This document shows positions 7,490 through 16,096 of a DNA stretch of 64,000 bases, in pieces. This stretch comes from Enterocola sp045654205 (GTDB lineage: Bacteria; Bacteroidota; Bacteroidia; Bacteroidales; Paludibacteraceae), in assembly GCA_045654205.1 (NCBI GenBank), contig JAZOMZ010000013.1, positions 75,728 to 139,727 of the forward strand, given 5' to 3'. Position 1 is the first letter of the stretch, and each line of letters opens with the position of its first letter. The notes below the pieces were generated by a model that saw only the letters and a list, made by a program, of their open reading frames with translations, made no database searches and was not told the origin of the DNA. Position numbers and translations under genes: made by a program.

Positions 7490-8737
7490 ATGAACAATTA
7501 TAGAAACCCATGGGCTTGGATTCCAAGTCTTTATTTAGCAGAAGGATTCCCATACGTACTTGTAATGACCGTATCGGTAATACTTTACAAAAACCTTGGC
7601 ATAGGCAATGCCGAGATAGCATTTTACACTAGTTGGCTCTATCTTCCTTGGGTAATAAAACCATTTTGGAGCCCGATGGTAGACCTAGTTAAAACCAAAC
7701 GTTGGTGGATTTACAGCATGCAACTACTTCTTAGTGTGGGACTTGCAGGTATTGCATTTTCACTCCCAACCACTTATTTCTTTCAAACATCACTTGCCTT
7801 TTTCTATCTAATGGCATTTAGTTCTGCTACGCACGACATTGCAGCAGATGGTTTTTATATGCTTGGACTAAACGAAAAAGACCAATCGCTATTTGTAGGC
7901 ATTAGAAATATTTTCTACAGACTTTCAAATATATTTGGACAAGGAGTGCTTGTGATGTTGGCAGGCTATCTTATCAACCAAACAGGCGACGCTGCCACTG
8001 CATGGTCATGGGTATTTGGTTTATGCGCCATAATTATGACTATTTTGGGTATTTACCACTATTTTATACTTCCAAAACCACAAAGCGACACAGCAAGTAG
8101 CGACCGCAACTTAAAAGAACTTTTCAGCTCATTTTTCAAGAAAAAAGGAATCTGGGTATCACTTGCTTTCATTTTGCTATATCGCCTTGGCGAAGCTCAA
8201 CTTACAAAAATCGCCTCACCTTTCCTACTTGATAGCCGTGATACTATGGGACTTGGCATTAGCACAGAAACTGTAGGATTAATTTACGGCACAATTGGAG
8301 TAATTGCCCTGCTACTTGGAGGTATTGTTGGGGGTATATTAGCAAGCAAACATGGTCTAAAAAAATGGCTTTGGTATATGGTGGCAGCGATGAATGTACC
8401 AAACCTAGTGTATGTTTATATGGCGTATGCCCTTCCTGAAAACATTTGGATTATCACATCTTGCATTGCCATAGAGCAACTGGGTTATGGTTTTGGTTTT
8501 ACGGCCTTTATGTTATACCTTATTCAAGTATCCAAAGGACCATACCAAACTGCTCACTATGCCATTTGCACCGGTTTTATGGCATTGGGTATGATGCTTC
8601 CTGGCATGATAGCAGGCTGGCTACAAGAATTGATGGGTTACGATTGGTTCTTTATTTGGGTATGCCTATGCACCATTCCAGGCATCATTTTAGCAGGCTT
8701 CTTACCTATCCCAGAAGAGTTTGGAAAGAAAAAATAA
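7490..8737 (+). CDS. AmpG-like MFS permease (probable muropeptide importer)
   Basis: A 415-residue inner-membrane protein with about 12 hydrophobic segments. The opening PWAWIPSLYLAEGFPYVLV and the WLYLPWVIKPFWSPMVD loop are characteristic of AmpG-type MFS transporters, which import anhydromuropeptides or GlcNAc-anhMurNAc. DIAADGF near residue 120 also fits. It lies 49 nt after the SpoIID gene and is followed by an intrinsic terminator, so it is probably the last gene of the unit. The substrate is inferred from family and neighbour; related sugar-phosphate permeases cannot be excluded. Confidence 0.8.
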   Translation: MNNYRNPWAWIPSLYLAEGFPYVLVMTVSVILYKNLGIGNAEIAFYTSWLYLPWVIKPFWSPMVDLVKTKRWWIYSMQLLLSVGLAGIAFSLPTTYFFQTSLAFFYLMAFSSATHDIAADGFYMLGLNEKDQSLFVGIRNIFYRLSNIFGQGVLVMLAGYLINQTGDAATAWSWVFGLCAIIMTILGIYHYFILPKPQSDTASSDRNLKELFSSFFKKKGIWVSLAFILLYRLGEAQLTKIASPFLLDSRDTMGLGISTETVGLIYGTIGVIALLLGGIVGGILASKHGLKKWLWYMVAAMNVPNLVYVYMAYALPENIWIITSCIAIEQLGYGFGFTAFMLYLIQVSKGPYQTAHYAICTGFMALGMMLPGMIAGWLQELMGYDWFFIWVCLCTIPGIILAGFLPIPEEFGKKK

Positions 8738-8749
8738 ATATCTCTGAAA

Positions 8750-8810
8750 AAGAGAGGTAAATAAGATGAAAATATTAATTGTTTTCGTCTTATCTACCTC
8801 TTATTTTTTT
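8750..8810 (+). terminator. Intrinsic terminator after AmpG-like gene
   Basis: Left arm 8750-8772 (AAGAGAGGTAAATAAGATGAAAA) is split here as AAGAGAGGTA and AATAAGATGAAAA; it pairs with the right arm 8782-8802, followed by a T7 run. The ~20-bp stem contains a few mismatches. Confidence 0.75.
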
Positions 8811-8837
8811 AATGCAACGCATCCATTTCTGGTATTT

Positions 8838-9917
8838 TTATGGATGTACAGGACGGATTGAACAACCATATTCACGAAGAGTACCATCCATTACTACACT
8901 ATATGGCATCAATTTTAAAATGTTAGCATTATACGATGAATTATCACTTAACGTACTACTCCAATAATAACCCATATTACATTCATCATCTACACTCTCA
9001 TATGAGTATTTACCTGCATTTGGCATAAAAATACTATTCCCATTAGGTCCCGTTACTATATAGCCACAAGCATCAGTTCCCTCATAGAATTCCCAATCAC
9101 ATTTAATACGAAGTTCAAACAATTCTTCCTTAGTTGGCATTCGCCAAAGACCACCCCAATATACATGTGCGGCATCATCTTCCATTTTCAATTCCCTTAA
9201 ATTATCCACCACACCGTGTTCCGAATTATAACAATATTTTGTAAGTCCTATTTCGCCATAAGGAAGTCCATATTCGTAAGTTTCCCAACGATAATCTTTC
9301 TTAGGTTTAATTTCACCCCACGAAAAATAGTGTCCGTTATTTTTTATAGAAAGTGCACCGACATTACAAGTTGCCCATTTTACAGAGAGTCCCAAATCTA
9401 CATACACAAAACCATTATCAATTCCTGTTGTACCAGGAGAAGGAGTTAAAGGTTCTTCTGAATCTGAAGGATTCCCTGTACCAGAAGAATTTCCTGACGA
9501 AGCAAGTGTGGTAAATACTTTTACATCTCCTAATTCATATTCTAAATCACCCACTCGTAAATAAGCACTATAGAAATATTCTGTATTTTCCGTTAAATCC
9601 TTTAGATTTATAGTAAATTCATTTCCTACTAAATCTTTTCCTTCAATTAACACACCGTCATTATCATTAGCAATGTCACTAGCACTACAATAATATATAC
9701 CAAATTCATAGCTTTGATATTTTTTTAAATCTACTTTAATAATACCTCTTACGGTAGCAGAAGTCTGAGTAATATCTGTTGCATCACCAGTTTCAATTTT
9801 CACTAAAGCAGAATCAGTAGAACCACTAGGATTATTAGGATCAACTGGTTCTTTTGGCTCACATCCCATTAATAAGCACATAAGAACACTACATAATAAG
9901 TAAAATAACTTTTTCAT
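8838..9917 (-). CDS. Surface lipoprotein with FISUMP/DUF1566-like C-terminal domain
   Basis: A 359-residue lipoprotein with signal peptide and lipobox LLMGC (Cys19), followed by a Pro/Asn/Ser linker. An Ig/fibronectin-like module follows at ~38-135 (SATVRGIIKV..., TEYFYSAYLRVGD), then a second low-complexity Ser/Pro linker. The C-terminal domain opens YVDLGLSVKWATCNVG and contains WGGLWRMPTKEELFEL and YYWSST. That pattern is common in Bacteroidales surface proteins and resembles the Fibrobacter paralogous (FISUMP) domain. No enzymatic motif is visible. It is convergent with the AmpG-like gene. The role is unknown, plausibly adhesion or host interaction. Confidence 0.75.
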   Translation of the reverse strand: MKKLFYLLCSVLMCLLMGCEPKEPVDPNNPSGSTDSALVKIETGDATDITQTSATVRGIIKVDLKKYQSYEFGIYYCSASDIANDNDGVLIEGKDLVGNEFTINLKDLTENTEYFYSAYLRVGDLEYELGDVKVFTTLASSGNSSGTGNPSDSEEPLTPSPGTTGIDNGFVYVDLGLSVKWATCNVGALSIKNNGHYFSWGEIKPKKDYRWETYEYGLPYGEIGLTKYCYNSEHGVVDNLRELKMEDDAAHVYWGGLWRMPTKEELFELRIKCDWEFYEGTDACGYIVTGPNGNSIFMPNAGKYSYESVDDECNMGYYWSSTLSDNSSYNANILKLMPYSVVMDGTLREYGCSIRPVHP

Positions 9918-10005
9918 AAGATTTTATTTTTTATCAATTATCAAAAATAATAAAGATAATTGGGTTTTACAATTTTAAAGAAATTTATTTTTAGTTGAGG
10001 AGTTA

Positions 10006-10677
10006 TTACTCGTTTAACTGCTCTAGCAACGCCTCCATATCGGGCAATACCACATCGGCACCGGCTTGCCAAAGATCTTCGTCTTTTAGAATACCAGTGT
10101 TTACAGCAACAGTAAAGATGCCAGCACCTTTTGCAGAGCGCACCCCAAGAGGTGCATTTTCCACCACTATGGCTTCGTTTGGTTCAAGACCAGCTTTTTC
10201 TAGTGCCATAAGATATGGTTCTGGGTCTGGCTTGCCTTTTTTAACATCGTAGGCAGTTACCATTTTTTCTTTGCAAAAAGTATTTGGAAAATAATGATTA
10301 AGTGTGTCTAGCAAACTTGCTTGACCAGAGCCAGTTACAATATAGATTTCAAGACCAAGAGATTTCACTTTATCTAGCACCTCAGCCATACCGCGCATAG
10401 GTATTGGGTCGCCCATAGAATCGAAAATACGACTTTTATTGGCATATATGCGTTTAATATCTTCCTCTGTAGGCACATTTCTACCATGAGCTGCAAACAC
10501 ATCTGTCACAGTGCCAGAACCAGTTCTACCCTCTTGCAAATAAACCTCATATTCAGAAAAAGGAAGACCCTCCAAGGCCATTGCCTCACTCCAAGCTCTA
10601 GCATGACGTGGCATAGAGTCAAAAATCACCCCATCCATATCAAAAAACACTGCTTTTATCTCTTTAGAAAAATTCAT
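10006..10677 (-). CDS. HAD-superfamily phosphatase, beta-phosphoglucomutase-like
   Basis: Cytoplasmic HAD subfamily I hydrolase. The nucleophile motif DMDGV (Asp13/Asp15 from the chosen ATG) is at the N-terminus and motif II, VTGSG, is near residue 115. Lys in KKGKPDPEPY and the acidic motif VVENAPLGVRSAKGAG complete the active site. The helical cap between residues ~25 and 90 fits phosphatases and phosphoglucomutases of sugar phosphates. I chose the ATG at 10677, directly before the HAD strand, over an upstream start at 10704 that adds nine non-conserved residues. It is divergent from the his-associated lipoprotein gene. The substrate cannot be inferred. Confidence 0.85.
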   Translation of the reverse strand: MNFSKEIKAVFFDMDGVIFDSMPRHARAWSEAMALEGLPFSEYEVYLQEGRTGSGTVTDVFAAHGRNVPTEEDIKRIYANKSRIFDSMGDPIPMRGMAEVLDKVKSLGLEIYIVTGSGQASLLDTLNHYFPNTFCKEKMVTAYDVKKGKPDPEPYLMALEKAGLEPNEAIVVENAPLGVRSAKGAGIFTVAVNTGILKDEDLWQAGADVVLPDMEALLEQLNE

Positions 10678-10732
10678 TAGATACTGATTTAAAATTTTGC
10701 ACAAAAATACAAAATAGATTACAATTATTTTA

Positions 10733-10740
10733 TATCTTTG
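10733..10740 (+). promoter_or_regulatory. -7 promoter element upstream of lipoprotein-hisC-hisB
   Basis: TATCTTTG, 21 nt before the ATG at 10762. It probably drives the three overlapping genes that follow. Confidence 0.65.
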
Positions 10741-10761
10741 TTTCTTAAAATCATAACGACC

Positions 10762-11256
10762 ATGAAGTTTATAAAAACACTGACATTCACCGCAATAGCT
10801 ATATTTTTAGCTTCTTGCATAGGCGAACCTACTAGAAGTCCATTAATACAAGTGAGTAATTTAGCAATAAATTCTGACTCAATTGAAAGTACTCAGACCC
10901 CAGTTCCTGTGGGAGACACACTACAAATCACTATGGATTTACTTGGATTTGTAAACGAACTAGAATATTTCCAAATTACCACAGACCGCGAGTACACAAA
11001 GGATTCTATTGCAGACCAAGAAGAATTTTTAAAATATTGTAATCCATTGTATAGCAATCCAGCAAATGGTATCTATGCTTTTAACCCAGGTGTAACCAAT
11101 ATACATCTTACTTTGTTCCTTATTCCAAAAAAAGCTAAGGAAGATGAAACAGAAAAAATACCTGTAGGTTTATCCCTTAAAAGCAATTATAGCGAAAAGG
11201 GAGATTACAACATATACAACATGAATTTTAGTTATTACATAACAAATACAAAATGA
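10762..11256 (+). CDS. Small lipoprotein of unknown function
   Basis: A 164-residue protein with a clear lipoprotein signal: basic MKFIK start, hydrophobic core and FLASC lipobox (Cys19). The rest is hydrophilic with beta-strand-like segments and no motif I recognise. The ATG at 10762 is chosen because the promoter element at 10733-10740 lies within any longer reading. Its stop overlaps the hisC start (ATGA), so it is translationally coupled to histidine genes despite having no evident link to that pathway. Confidence 0.7.
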   Translation: MKFIKTLTFTAIAIFLASCIGEPTRSPLIQVSNLAINSDSIESTQTPVPVGDTLQITMDLLGFVNELEYFQITTDREYTKDSIADQEEFLKYCNPLYSNPANGIYAFNPGVTNIHLTLFLIPKKAKEDETEKIPVGLSLKSNYSEKGDYNIYNMNFSYYITNTK

Positions 11257-12287
11257 AACAATTAAAAGAACTCGTAAGAGAAAATATTTGGAAACTTAAG
11301 CCATATTCATGTGCTAGAGACGAATTTAAAGGGGAAGCAAAAGCATATCTAGATGCCAACGAGAATCCATTCAACACATTATATAATAGATATCCAGACC
11401 CACTTCAATGGGCTGTAAAAGAAAAAATTGCTGAACTTAAGTATGTGAAACCAAGCCAAATAATGCTTGGCGTGGGTAGCGACGAACCTATCGACCTTAT
11501 TTTCAGAGTATTCTGCGAACCAAAAACAGATAACGTAGTAGCTATTAGTCCTACCTACGGTATGTATGGCGTGTGCGCAGATATTAACAATGTAGAATAC
11601 AGACAAGTAAACCTAGAAGCCGACTATTCACTTAACGCAGACAAGGTGCTTGCCGCTGTAGACAACAACACAAAGGTTATTTTCCTTTGTTCTCCAAATA
11701 ACCCAACAGGCAACCTGCTTAACACCACCGAAGTAGAAAAAATCCTAAAAGGATTTGACGGCATTGTGGTGATAGACGAGGCTTATATCGACTTTTCAGA
11801 CAAAGCAAGTTGGATTGCAAAACTAAGCAAATATCCTCAAATGGTAATCTTACAAACCTTCTCAAAGGCTTGGGGACTTGCAGCTGCACGTTGCGGTATG
11901 GCATTTGCTTCAGAAGAAATAATTTCATTCTTCAACAAAGTAAAATATCCTTACAACATTAATATTCTTACCCAAAAACTAATTCTTGAAAAACTAGAAC
12001 AAGTAGAAATTAAAAACAATTGGGTAAAAGAAATTCTTTCTCAACGCACACTTATGATAGAAGAGCTTGAACAACTTTCTATCGTGAAACACATCTACCC
12101 TTCTGATGCAAACTTCATCCTTGTAAAAGTAGACGATGCAAATCTACGCTACAAAGAGCTTGTAGAAAAAGGTATAATTGTGCGCAACAGAAACAGCGTA
12201 ACACTTTGTGAAAACTGCTTACGCATAACAATTGGCACAGCCCAAGACAACAAAGAACTACTTAATGCACTTAAATCACTAGCATGA
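11253..12287 (+). CDS. hisC: Histidinol-phosphate aminotransferase
   Basis: PLP-dependent enzyme converting imidazole-acetol phosphate and glutamate to histidinol phosphate. Visible motifs are DANENP at residues 34-39, SPNNPTG at 147-153, VIDEAYIDF at 173-181 and the PLP lysine in FSKAWGLAAARCG (Lys205). The length of 344 residues is normal. It overlaps the lipoprotein gene upstream and hisB downstream by 4 nt each. hisG and hisD, which precede hisC in many Bacteroidales, are not in this window. Confidence 0.95.
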   Translation: MKQLKELVRENIWKLKPYSCARDEFKGEAKAYLDANENPFNTLYNRYPDPLQWAVKEKIAELKYVKPSQIMLGVGSDEPIDLIFRVFCEPKTDNVVAISPTYGMYGVCADINNVEYRQVNLEADYSLNADKVLAAVDNNTKVIFLCSPNNPTGNLLNTTEVEKILKGFDGIVVIDEAYIDFSDKASWIAKLSKYPQMVILQTFSKAWGLAAARCGMAFASEEIISFFNKVKYPYNINILTQKLILEKLEQVEIKNNWVKEILSQRTLMIEELEQLSIVKHIYPSDANFILVKVDDANLRYKELVEKGIIVRNRNSVTLCENCLRITIGTAQDNKELLNALKSLA

Positions 12288-13384
12288 AAAAGAAAGCACT
12301 TTTTATAGACCGCGACGGCACTATTATTATAGAACCACCTATTACAGAGCAAGTTAATAGCCTAGAGGAAATGACATTCCTACCAGGAGTGATTCGCAAT
12401 CTATACTTTATTGCAAAAAACTTGGATTTTGAACTAGTGATGGTTACAAACCAGGATGGTCTTGGCACAGAAAACTATCCTCAAGAAGTATTTGATTCTG
12501 TTCAAAACAAAATGCTAGAAATACTTGAAACAGAAGGCATTACATTCTCTGCAATCCATATTGACAAATCTTATCCACACGAAGGACTAGACACTCGCAA
12601 ACCAGGCACAGGAATGCTTACCGGATATATGGACGGCAGTTACGACCTTGAAAATAGTTTTGTTATTGGCGACCGCCTAACAGATGTGAAACTTGCACAA
12701 AATTTAGGTTCAAAATCTATTTTAATCACCTCTAAACTAGGCAATTCTGAAGCTACATTTGAGGCAGAAAACTGGGATCAAATAGCAGAATTTCTTTTCG
12801 CAGGCGAACGCAAAGCAACAGTTGCTCGCAAAACAAAAGAAACAGACATCAATATTTCTATCAACCTAGACGGCAACGGCAAAGCCAACATTAGCACAGG
12901 TTTAGGATTTTTTGACCACATGCTAGAACAAATTGCAAAACATGGTGGCATCGACCTAGACATTGCCGTAAAAGGCGACCTTCACGTAGATGAACACCAC
13001 ACCATAGAAGACACCGCTATTGCACTTGGCGAAGCTCTTTATATGGCACTTGGCAACAAACGTGGCATTGAACGTTATGGCTATAGCCTGCCAATGGACG
13101 ACTGCCTATGCAGTGCAGTATTAGACTTTGGCGGACGCGCTTGGCTTGTGTGGGACGCAGAATTTAAACGCGAAAAAATTGGCGAAATGCCAACAGAAAT
13201 GTTCCTTCACTTCTTTAAATCACTTAGCGACGCAGCTAAAATGAACCTAAATATCAAGGCAGAAGGTGAAAACGAACATCACAAAATAGAAGGAATCTTT
13301 AAAGCATTGGCCAGAGCCCTAAAAATGGCAATAAAGAGAGACATCTATAAATATGAATTACCAAGTACAAAAGGTATGTTGTAA
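12284..13384 (+). CDS. hisB: Bifunctional histidinol-phosphatase / imidazoleglycerol-phosphate dehydratase
   Basis: Two-domain HisB. Residues 1-~165 are a HAD phosphatase with FIDRDGT (Asp9/Asp11) and a GDRLTDVKLA motif. Residues ~175-366 are IGP dehydratase with GLGFFDHML, the metal-binding DEHHTIEDTAIALGEAL and the C-terminal GENEHHKIEGIFKALA. It carries out two steps of histidine synthesis. The fused enterobacterial-type arrangement is usual in Bacteroidota. It overlaps hisC by 4 nt, and the aminotransferase downstream has its own promoter. Confidence 0.95.
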   Translation: MKKKALFIDRDGTIIIEPPITEQVNSLEEMTFLPGVIRNLYFIAKNLDFELVMVTNQDGLGTENYPQEVFDSVQNKMLEILETEGITFSAIHIDKSYPHEGLDTRKPGTGMLTGYMDGSYDLENSFVIGDRLTDVKLAQNLGSKSILITSKLGNSEATFEAENWDQIAEFLFAGERKATVARKTKETDINISINLDGNGKANISTGLGFFDHMLEQIAKHGGIDLDIAVKGDLHVDEHHTIEDTAIALGEALYMALGNKRGIERYGYSLPMDDCLCSAVLDFGGRAWLVWDAEFKREKIGEMPTEMFLHFFKSLSDAAKMNLNIKAEGENEHHKIEGIFKALARALKMAIKRDIYKYELPSTKGML

Positions 13385-13400
13385 TTCAAAAAAAAAGTAC

Positions 13401-13408
13401 TATCTTTG
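13401..13408 (+). promoter_or_regulatory. -7 promoter element for aminotransferase gene
   Basis: TATCTTTG located 25 nt before the ATG at 13434, between hisB and the aminotransferase gene. Confidence 0.7.
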
Positions 13409-13433
13409 CACGAATTTTGTATAATTTAAGAAA

Positions 13434-14630
13434 ATGAACCAACTATCTAACAGATTAAATGCTCTTTCTGAGTCAGAAACCTTAGCTATGTCTCAAAAAA
13501 GTGCTGAACTTAAAGCACAAGGCATAGATGTGATTAACTTAAGTGTGGGTGAACCAGACTTTTTCACACCTGATCATATAAAACAGGCAGCTAAGGAAGC
13601 AGTTGATAACAACTTTTCTTTCTATTCTCCAGTTCCTGGTTATCCAGCACTTCGCAACGCTATCGTAGCTAAACTTAAAAATGAGAATGGTTTAGATTAC
13701 ACTCCAGCACAAATCGTATGTTCTGGTGGTGCAAAACAATCTGTATGTAACGCTATTTTATGTTTAGTAGACAAAGGTGACGAAGTTATCATTCCAGCTC
13801 CATATTGGGTAAGCTACGTAGAAATGGTAAAACTTGCGGAAGGTACTAACGTAATTGTTGAAGCTGGTATTGAACAAGACTTCAAAATTACTCCAGAACA
13901 GCTAGAAGCTGCTATCACTCCAAAAACTAAAGCGCTAATTCTTTGTTCTCCTTCAAACCCTACAGGTAGTGTTTATTCAAAAGAAGAACTTCAAGCACTT
14001 GCTGCTGTGCTAGCTAAATATCCAAATGTATACGTAATCGCAGACGAAATCTACGAACACATCAACTATATTGGCAAACACGAAAGCATCGCTCAATTTG
14101 AAGAAATCCGCGACCGCGTGGTTATCATTAACGGTGTTTCTAAAGCTTACGCTATGACAGGTTGGCGTATTGGTTGGATTGCTGCTCCACTTTGGATTGC
14201 TAAAGCTTGCAACAAACTTCAAGGTCAATACACTTCTGGCCCTTGCTCAGTGGCTCAAAAAGCAGCTGAAGCAGCTTACACAGGTAGCCAACAATGCATC
14301 GCTGATATGCGCGAAGCATTTGAACGTCGTAGAAACCTTGTACTAGATATGCTTAAAGACATCCCTGGTCTTCAAGTAAACGAACCAAAAGGTGCATTCT
14401 ATGTATTCCCAAAATGTAGTTCATTCTTTGGCAAAACTGCTCCAAACGGTAAAGTTATTGCTGACGCAGCAGACCTTGCAATGTACCTACTAGAAGAAGG
14501 TCACGTAGCATGTGTAGGTGGTGGCGCATTCGGCAGCCCTGAATGTATCCGCATGTCTTACGCTACATCAGACGAAAACCTAGTGAAAGCATTCGGTAGA
14601 ATCAAGGATGCTTTAGCAGTATTAAAATAA
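13434..14630 (+). CDS. aspC: Class I aspartate aminotransferase
   Basis: A 398-residue fold-type I PLP enzyme of the aspartate/prephenate aminotransferase subgroup. It contains LSVGEPDF at residues 36-43, SPSNPTGSVYS at 172-182, ADEIYE at 203-208, the PLP lysine in NGVSKAYAMTGWR (Lys237) with Arg245, and a C-terminal arginine region FGSPECIRMSYATS. It interconverts oxaloacetate/glutamate and aspartate/2-oxoglutarate. Separate promoter and terminator make it monocistronic. Codon use is strongly biased compared with neighbouring genes, suggesting high expression. Confidence 0.93.
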   Translation: MNQLSNRLNALSESETLAMSQKSAELKAQGIDVINLSVGEPDFFTPDHIKQAAKEAVDNNFSFYSPVPGYPALRNAIVAKLKNENGLDYTPAQIVCSGGAKQSVCNAILCLVDKGDEVIIPAPYWVSYVEMVKLAEGTNVIVEAGIEQDFKITPEQLEAAITPKTKALILCSPSNPTGSVYSKEELQALAAVLAKYPNVYVIADEIYEHINYIGKHESIAQFEEIRDRVVIINGVSKAYAMTGWRIGWIAAPLWIAKACNKLQGQYTSGPCSVAQKAAEAAYTGSQQCIADMREAFERRRNLVLDMLKDIPGLQVNEPKGAFYVFPKCSSFFGKTAPNGKVIADAADLAMYLLEEGHVACVGGGAFGSPECIRMSYATSDENLVKAFGRIKDALAVLK

Positions 14631-14655
14631 GATTATCATAACAATCTAAATAATA

Positions 14656-14696
14656 AAGGGCAACAACTCAAAAGAGTGTTGCCCTTAGTTTTTTAG
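14656..14696. terminator. Terminator between aspC and rnpB
   Basis: AAGGGCAACA...TGTTGCCCTT hairpin with a T6 run on the plus strand. It lies between the convergent aspC and RNase P RNA genes and could serve both. Confidence 0.75.
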
Positions 14697-15064
14697 TGTG
14701 CCTATAAGCCGGGTTCTGTACCTTAACAAAAAGGCGTTTGTCATTTATCTACTACTACCCTCGCGAGTAGTCTCTAGCAACCTACCCCCTGACATCGGAC
14801 GGACAGCCCTACATGCGTCAGTATACTTGGTCTTGCAATCCGTGGTACGCACAGCCATATATGTTGCCATATACGCTGGTGGGCTCTTACCCCACCTTCT
14901 CACCCTTACCCTTTGCGGGCGGTTATTTTCTTCTACGCTCACCTACCATCACTGATAGCTTCTACTTTCAGAAACACGGTGTCCTATATTGCCCGGACTT
15001 TCCTCTTTTTTCACCCCAAGGAGTGAAACCAGCGACAAACCGTCACACTAATTTTCTTCATTTA
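14697..15064 (-). ncRNA. rnpB: RNase P RNA (class A)
   Basis: Catalytic RNA that matures tRNA 5' ends. On the reverse strand the 5' part has TTTCACTCCTTGGGGTGAAA followed by GAGGAAAGTCCGGGC, the conserved P3/J-P4 region. The 3' end reads ACAGAACCCGGCTTATAGG, the universal P4/3' signature. The length of about 365 nt fits. The 5' end is estimated from the TATCTTTG promoter at 15071-15078 and the 3' end from the consensus; both are good to several nt. It is divergent from rpoD. Confidence 0.93.
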
Positions 15065-15070
15065 GGGGCA

Positions 15071-15078
15071 CAAAGATA
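15071..15078 (-). promoter_or_regulatory. -7 promoter element for rnpB
   Basis: The reverse strand reads TATCTTTG, placing transcription start near 15064. Confidence 0.7.
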
Positions 15079-15153
15079 CAGTGATTTAGGACAAAATTCA
15101 AAAAAATATGATTTATTTTTTCATTTGGGCTTTAAATTTTTATAAGTTTTTAC

Positions 15154-15161
15154 TATATTTG
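15154..15161 (+). promoter_or_regulatory. -7 promoter element for rpoD
   Basis: TATATTTG, 34 nt before the rpoD ATG, divergent from the rnpB promoter. Confidence 0.65.
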
Positions 15162-15195
15162 CACTTTATTTGCCCAAAAACTATAAAAACACAAC

Positions 15196-16056
15196 ATGAG
15201 ACAGCTTAAAATCGTAAAATCCATTACTAATCGTGAAAGTGCTTCCTTAGATAAGTATCTTCAAGAAATTGGTCGTGAAGGCCTTATTGTCGTAGAAGAA
15301 GAAGTTGAACTTGCTCAAAAGATAAGGAACGGAGACAGACGCGCATTAGACAAATTGGTTCGTGCCAATTTACGTTTCGTGGTTTCTGTGGCTAAACAAT
15401 ATCAAAACCAAGGTTTAAGTCTTCCTGACCTTATCAACGAAGGCAACTTGGGTCTTATCAAAGCCGCTGAAAAATTTGACGAAACACGTGGTTTTAAGTT
15501 CATTTCTTATGCAGTATGGTGGATTCGCCAATCTATCTTACAAGCATTGGCTGAGCAATCTCGTATTGTACGTCTTCCACTAAACCAAGTGGGGTCACTA
15601 AACAAAATTAACAAAGCATTTTCTCGCTTTGAGCAAGAACACGAACGTCGTCCTTCTCCAAAAGAATTATCAGAGGAATTGGATATTCCTGTAGACAAAA
15701 TTGCTGATACGCTAAAAGTATCTGGACGTCATATTTCTGTGGATGCTCCTTTCGTAGAAGGTGAAGATAATAGTTTATTGGACGTACTTGTAAACGAAGA
15801 ATCTCCTATTGCAGACCGCGAACTTATGAACGAATCTCTTTCTAAAGAAATAGATAGAGCACTAAATACTCTAAGCGAAAGAGAAAAGAAAATTATAGTT
15901 TGCTTCTTCGGTATTGGTTGCCAAGAGATGACACTAGAAGAAATCGGCGATAAGTTTGGCTTAACACGCGAACGTGTTCGTCAGATTAAAGAAAAAGCTA
16001 TCAGAAGATTAAAAACTAGTGCACGCAGCAAATTACTAAAAAGTTATTTAGGATAA
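15196..16056 (+). CDS. rpoD: Primary sigma factor (Bacteroidetes RpoD/SigA type)
   Basis: A 286-residue housekeeping sigma factor. Region 1.2 starts at ~17 (SLDKYLQEIG). Region 2 contains LVRANLRFVVSVAKQYQNQG, DLINEGNLGLIKAAEKFD and the -10-reading YAVWWIRQSI (about residues 50-118). Region 3 and region 4 follow, the latter ending in LTRERVRQIKEKAIRRL. There is no region 1.1, as in other Bacteroidota, and the length is half that of E. coli RpoD. It is the expected reader of the TAnnTTTG elements listed here. A hairpin terminator follows at 16063. Confidence 0.96.
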   Translation: MRQLKIVKSITNRESASLDKYLQEIGREGLIVVEEEVELAQKIRNGDRRALDKLVRANLRFVVSVAKQYQNQGLSLPDLINEGNLGLIKAAEKFDETRGFKFISYAVWWIRQSILQALAEQSRIVRLPLNQVGSLNKINKAFSRFEQEHERRPSPKELSEELDIPVDKIADTLKVSGRHISVDAPFVEGEDNSLLDVLVNEESPIADRELMNESLSKEIDRALNTLSEREKKIIVCFFGIGCQEMTLEEIGDKFGLTRERVRQIKEKAIRRLKTSARSKLLKSYLG

Positions 16057-16062
16057 AACAAT

Positions 16063-16096
16063 AAAGGGGTTAACTTACGTTAGCCCCTTTTTATTT
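16063..16096. terminator. Terminator between rpoD and nucleoside phosphorylase
   Basis: AAAGGGGTTAAC-TTAC-GTTAGCCCCTTT with following T-rich sequence; convergent genes on both sides. Confidence 0.8.

Noticed and set aside
8446..8760. 104-aa plus-strand ORF ending in the terminator
   Set aside because: Frame shadow inside the AmpG-like permease gene.
14698..15145. ORFs on both strands between aspC and rpoD
   Set aside because: They lie over RNase P RNA, whose conserved ends are clear.
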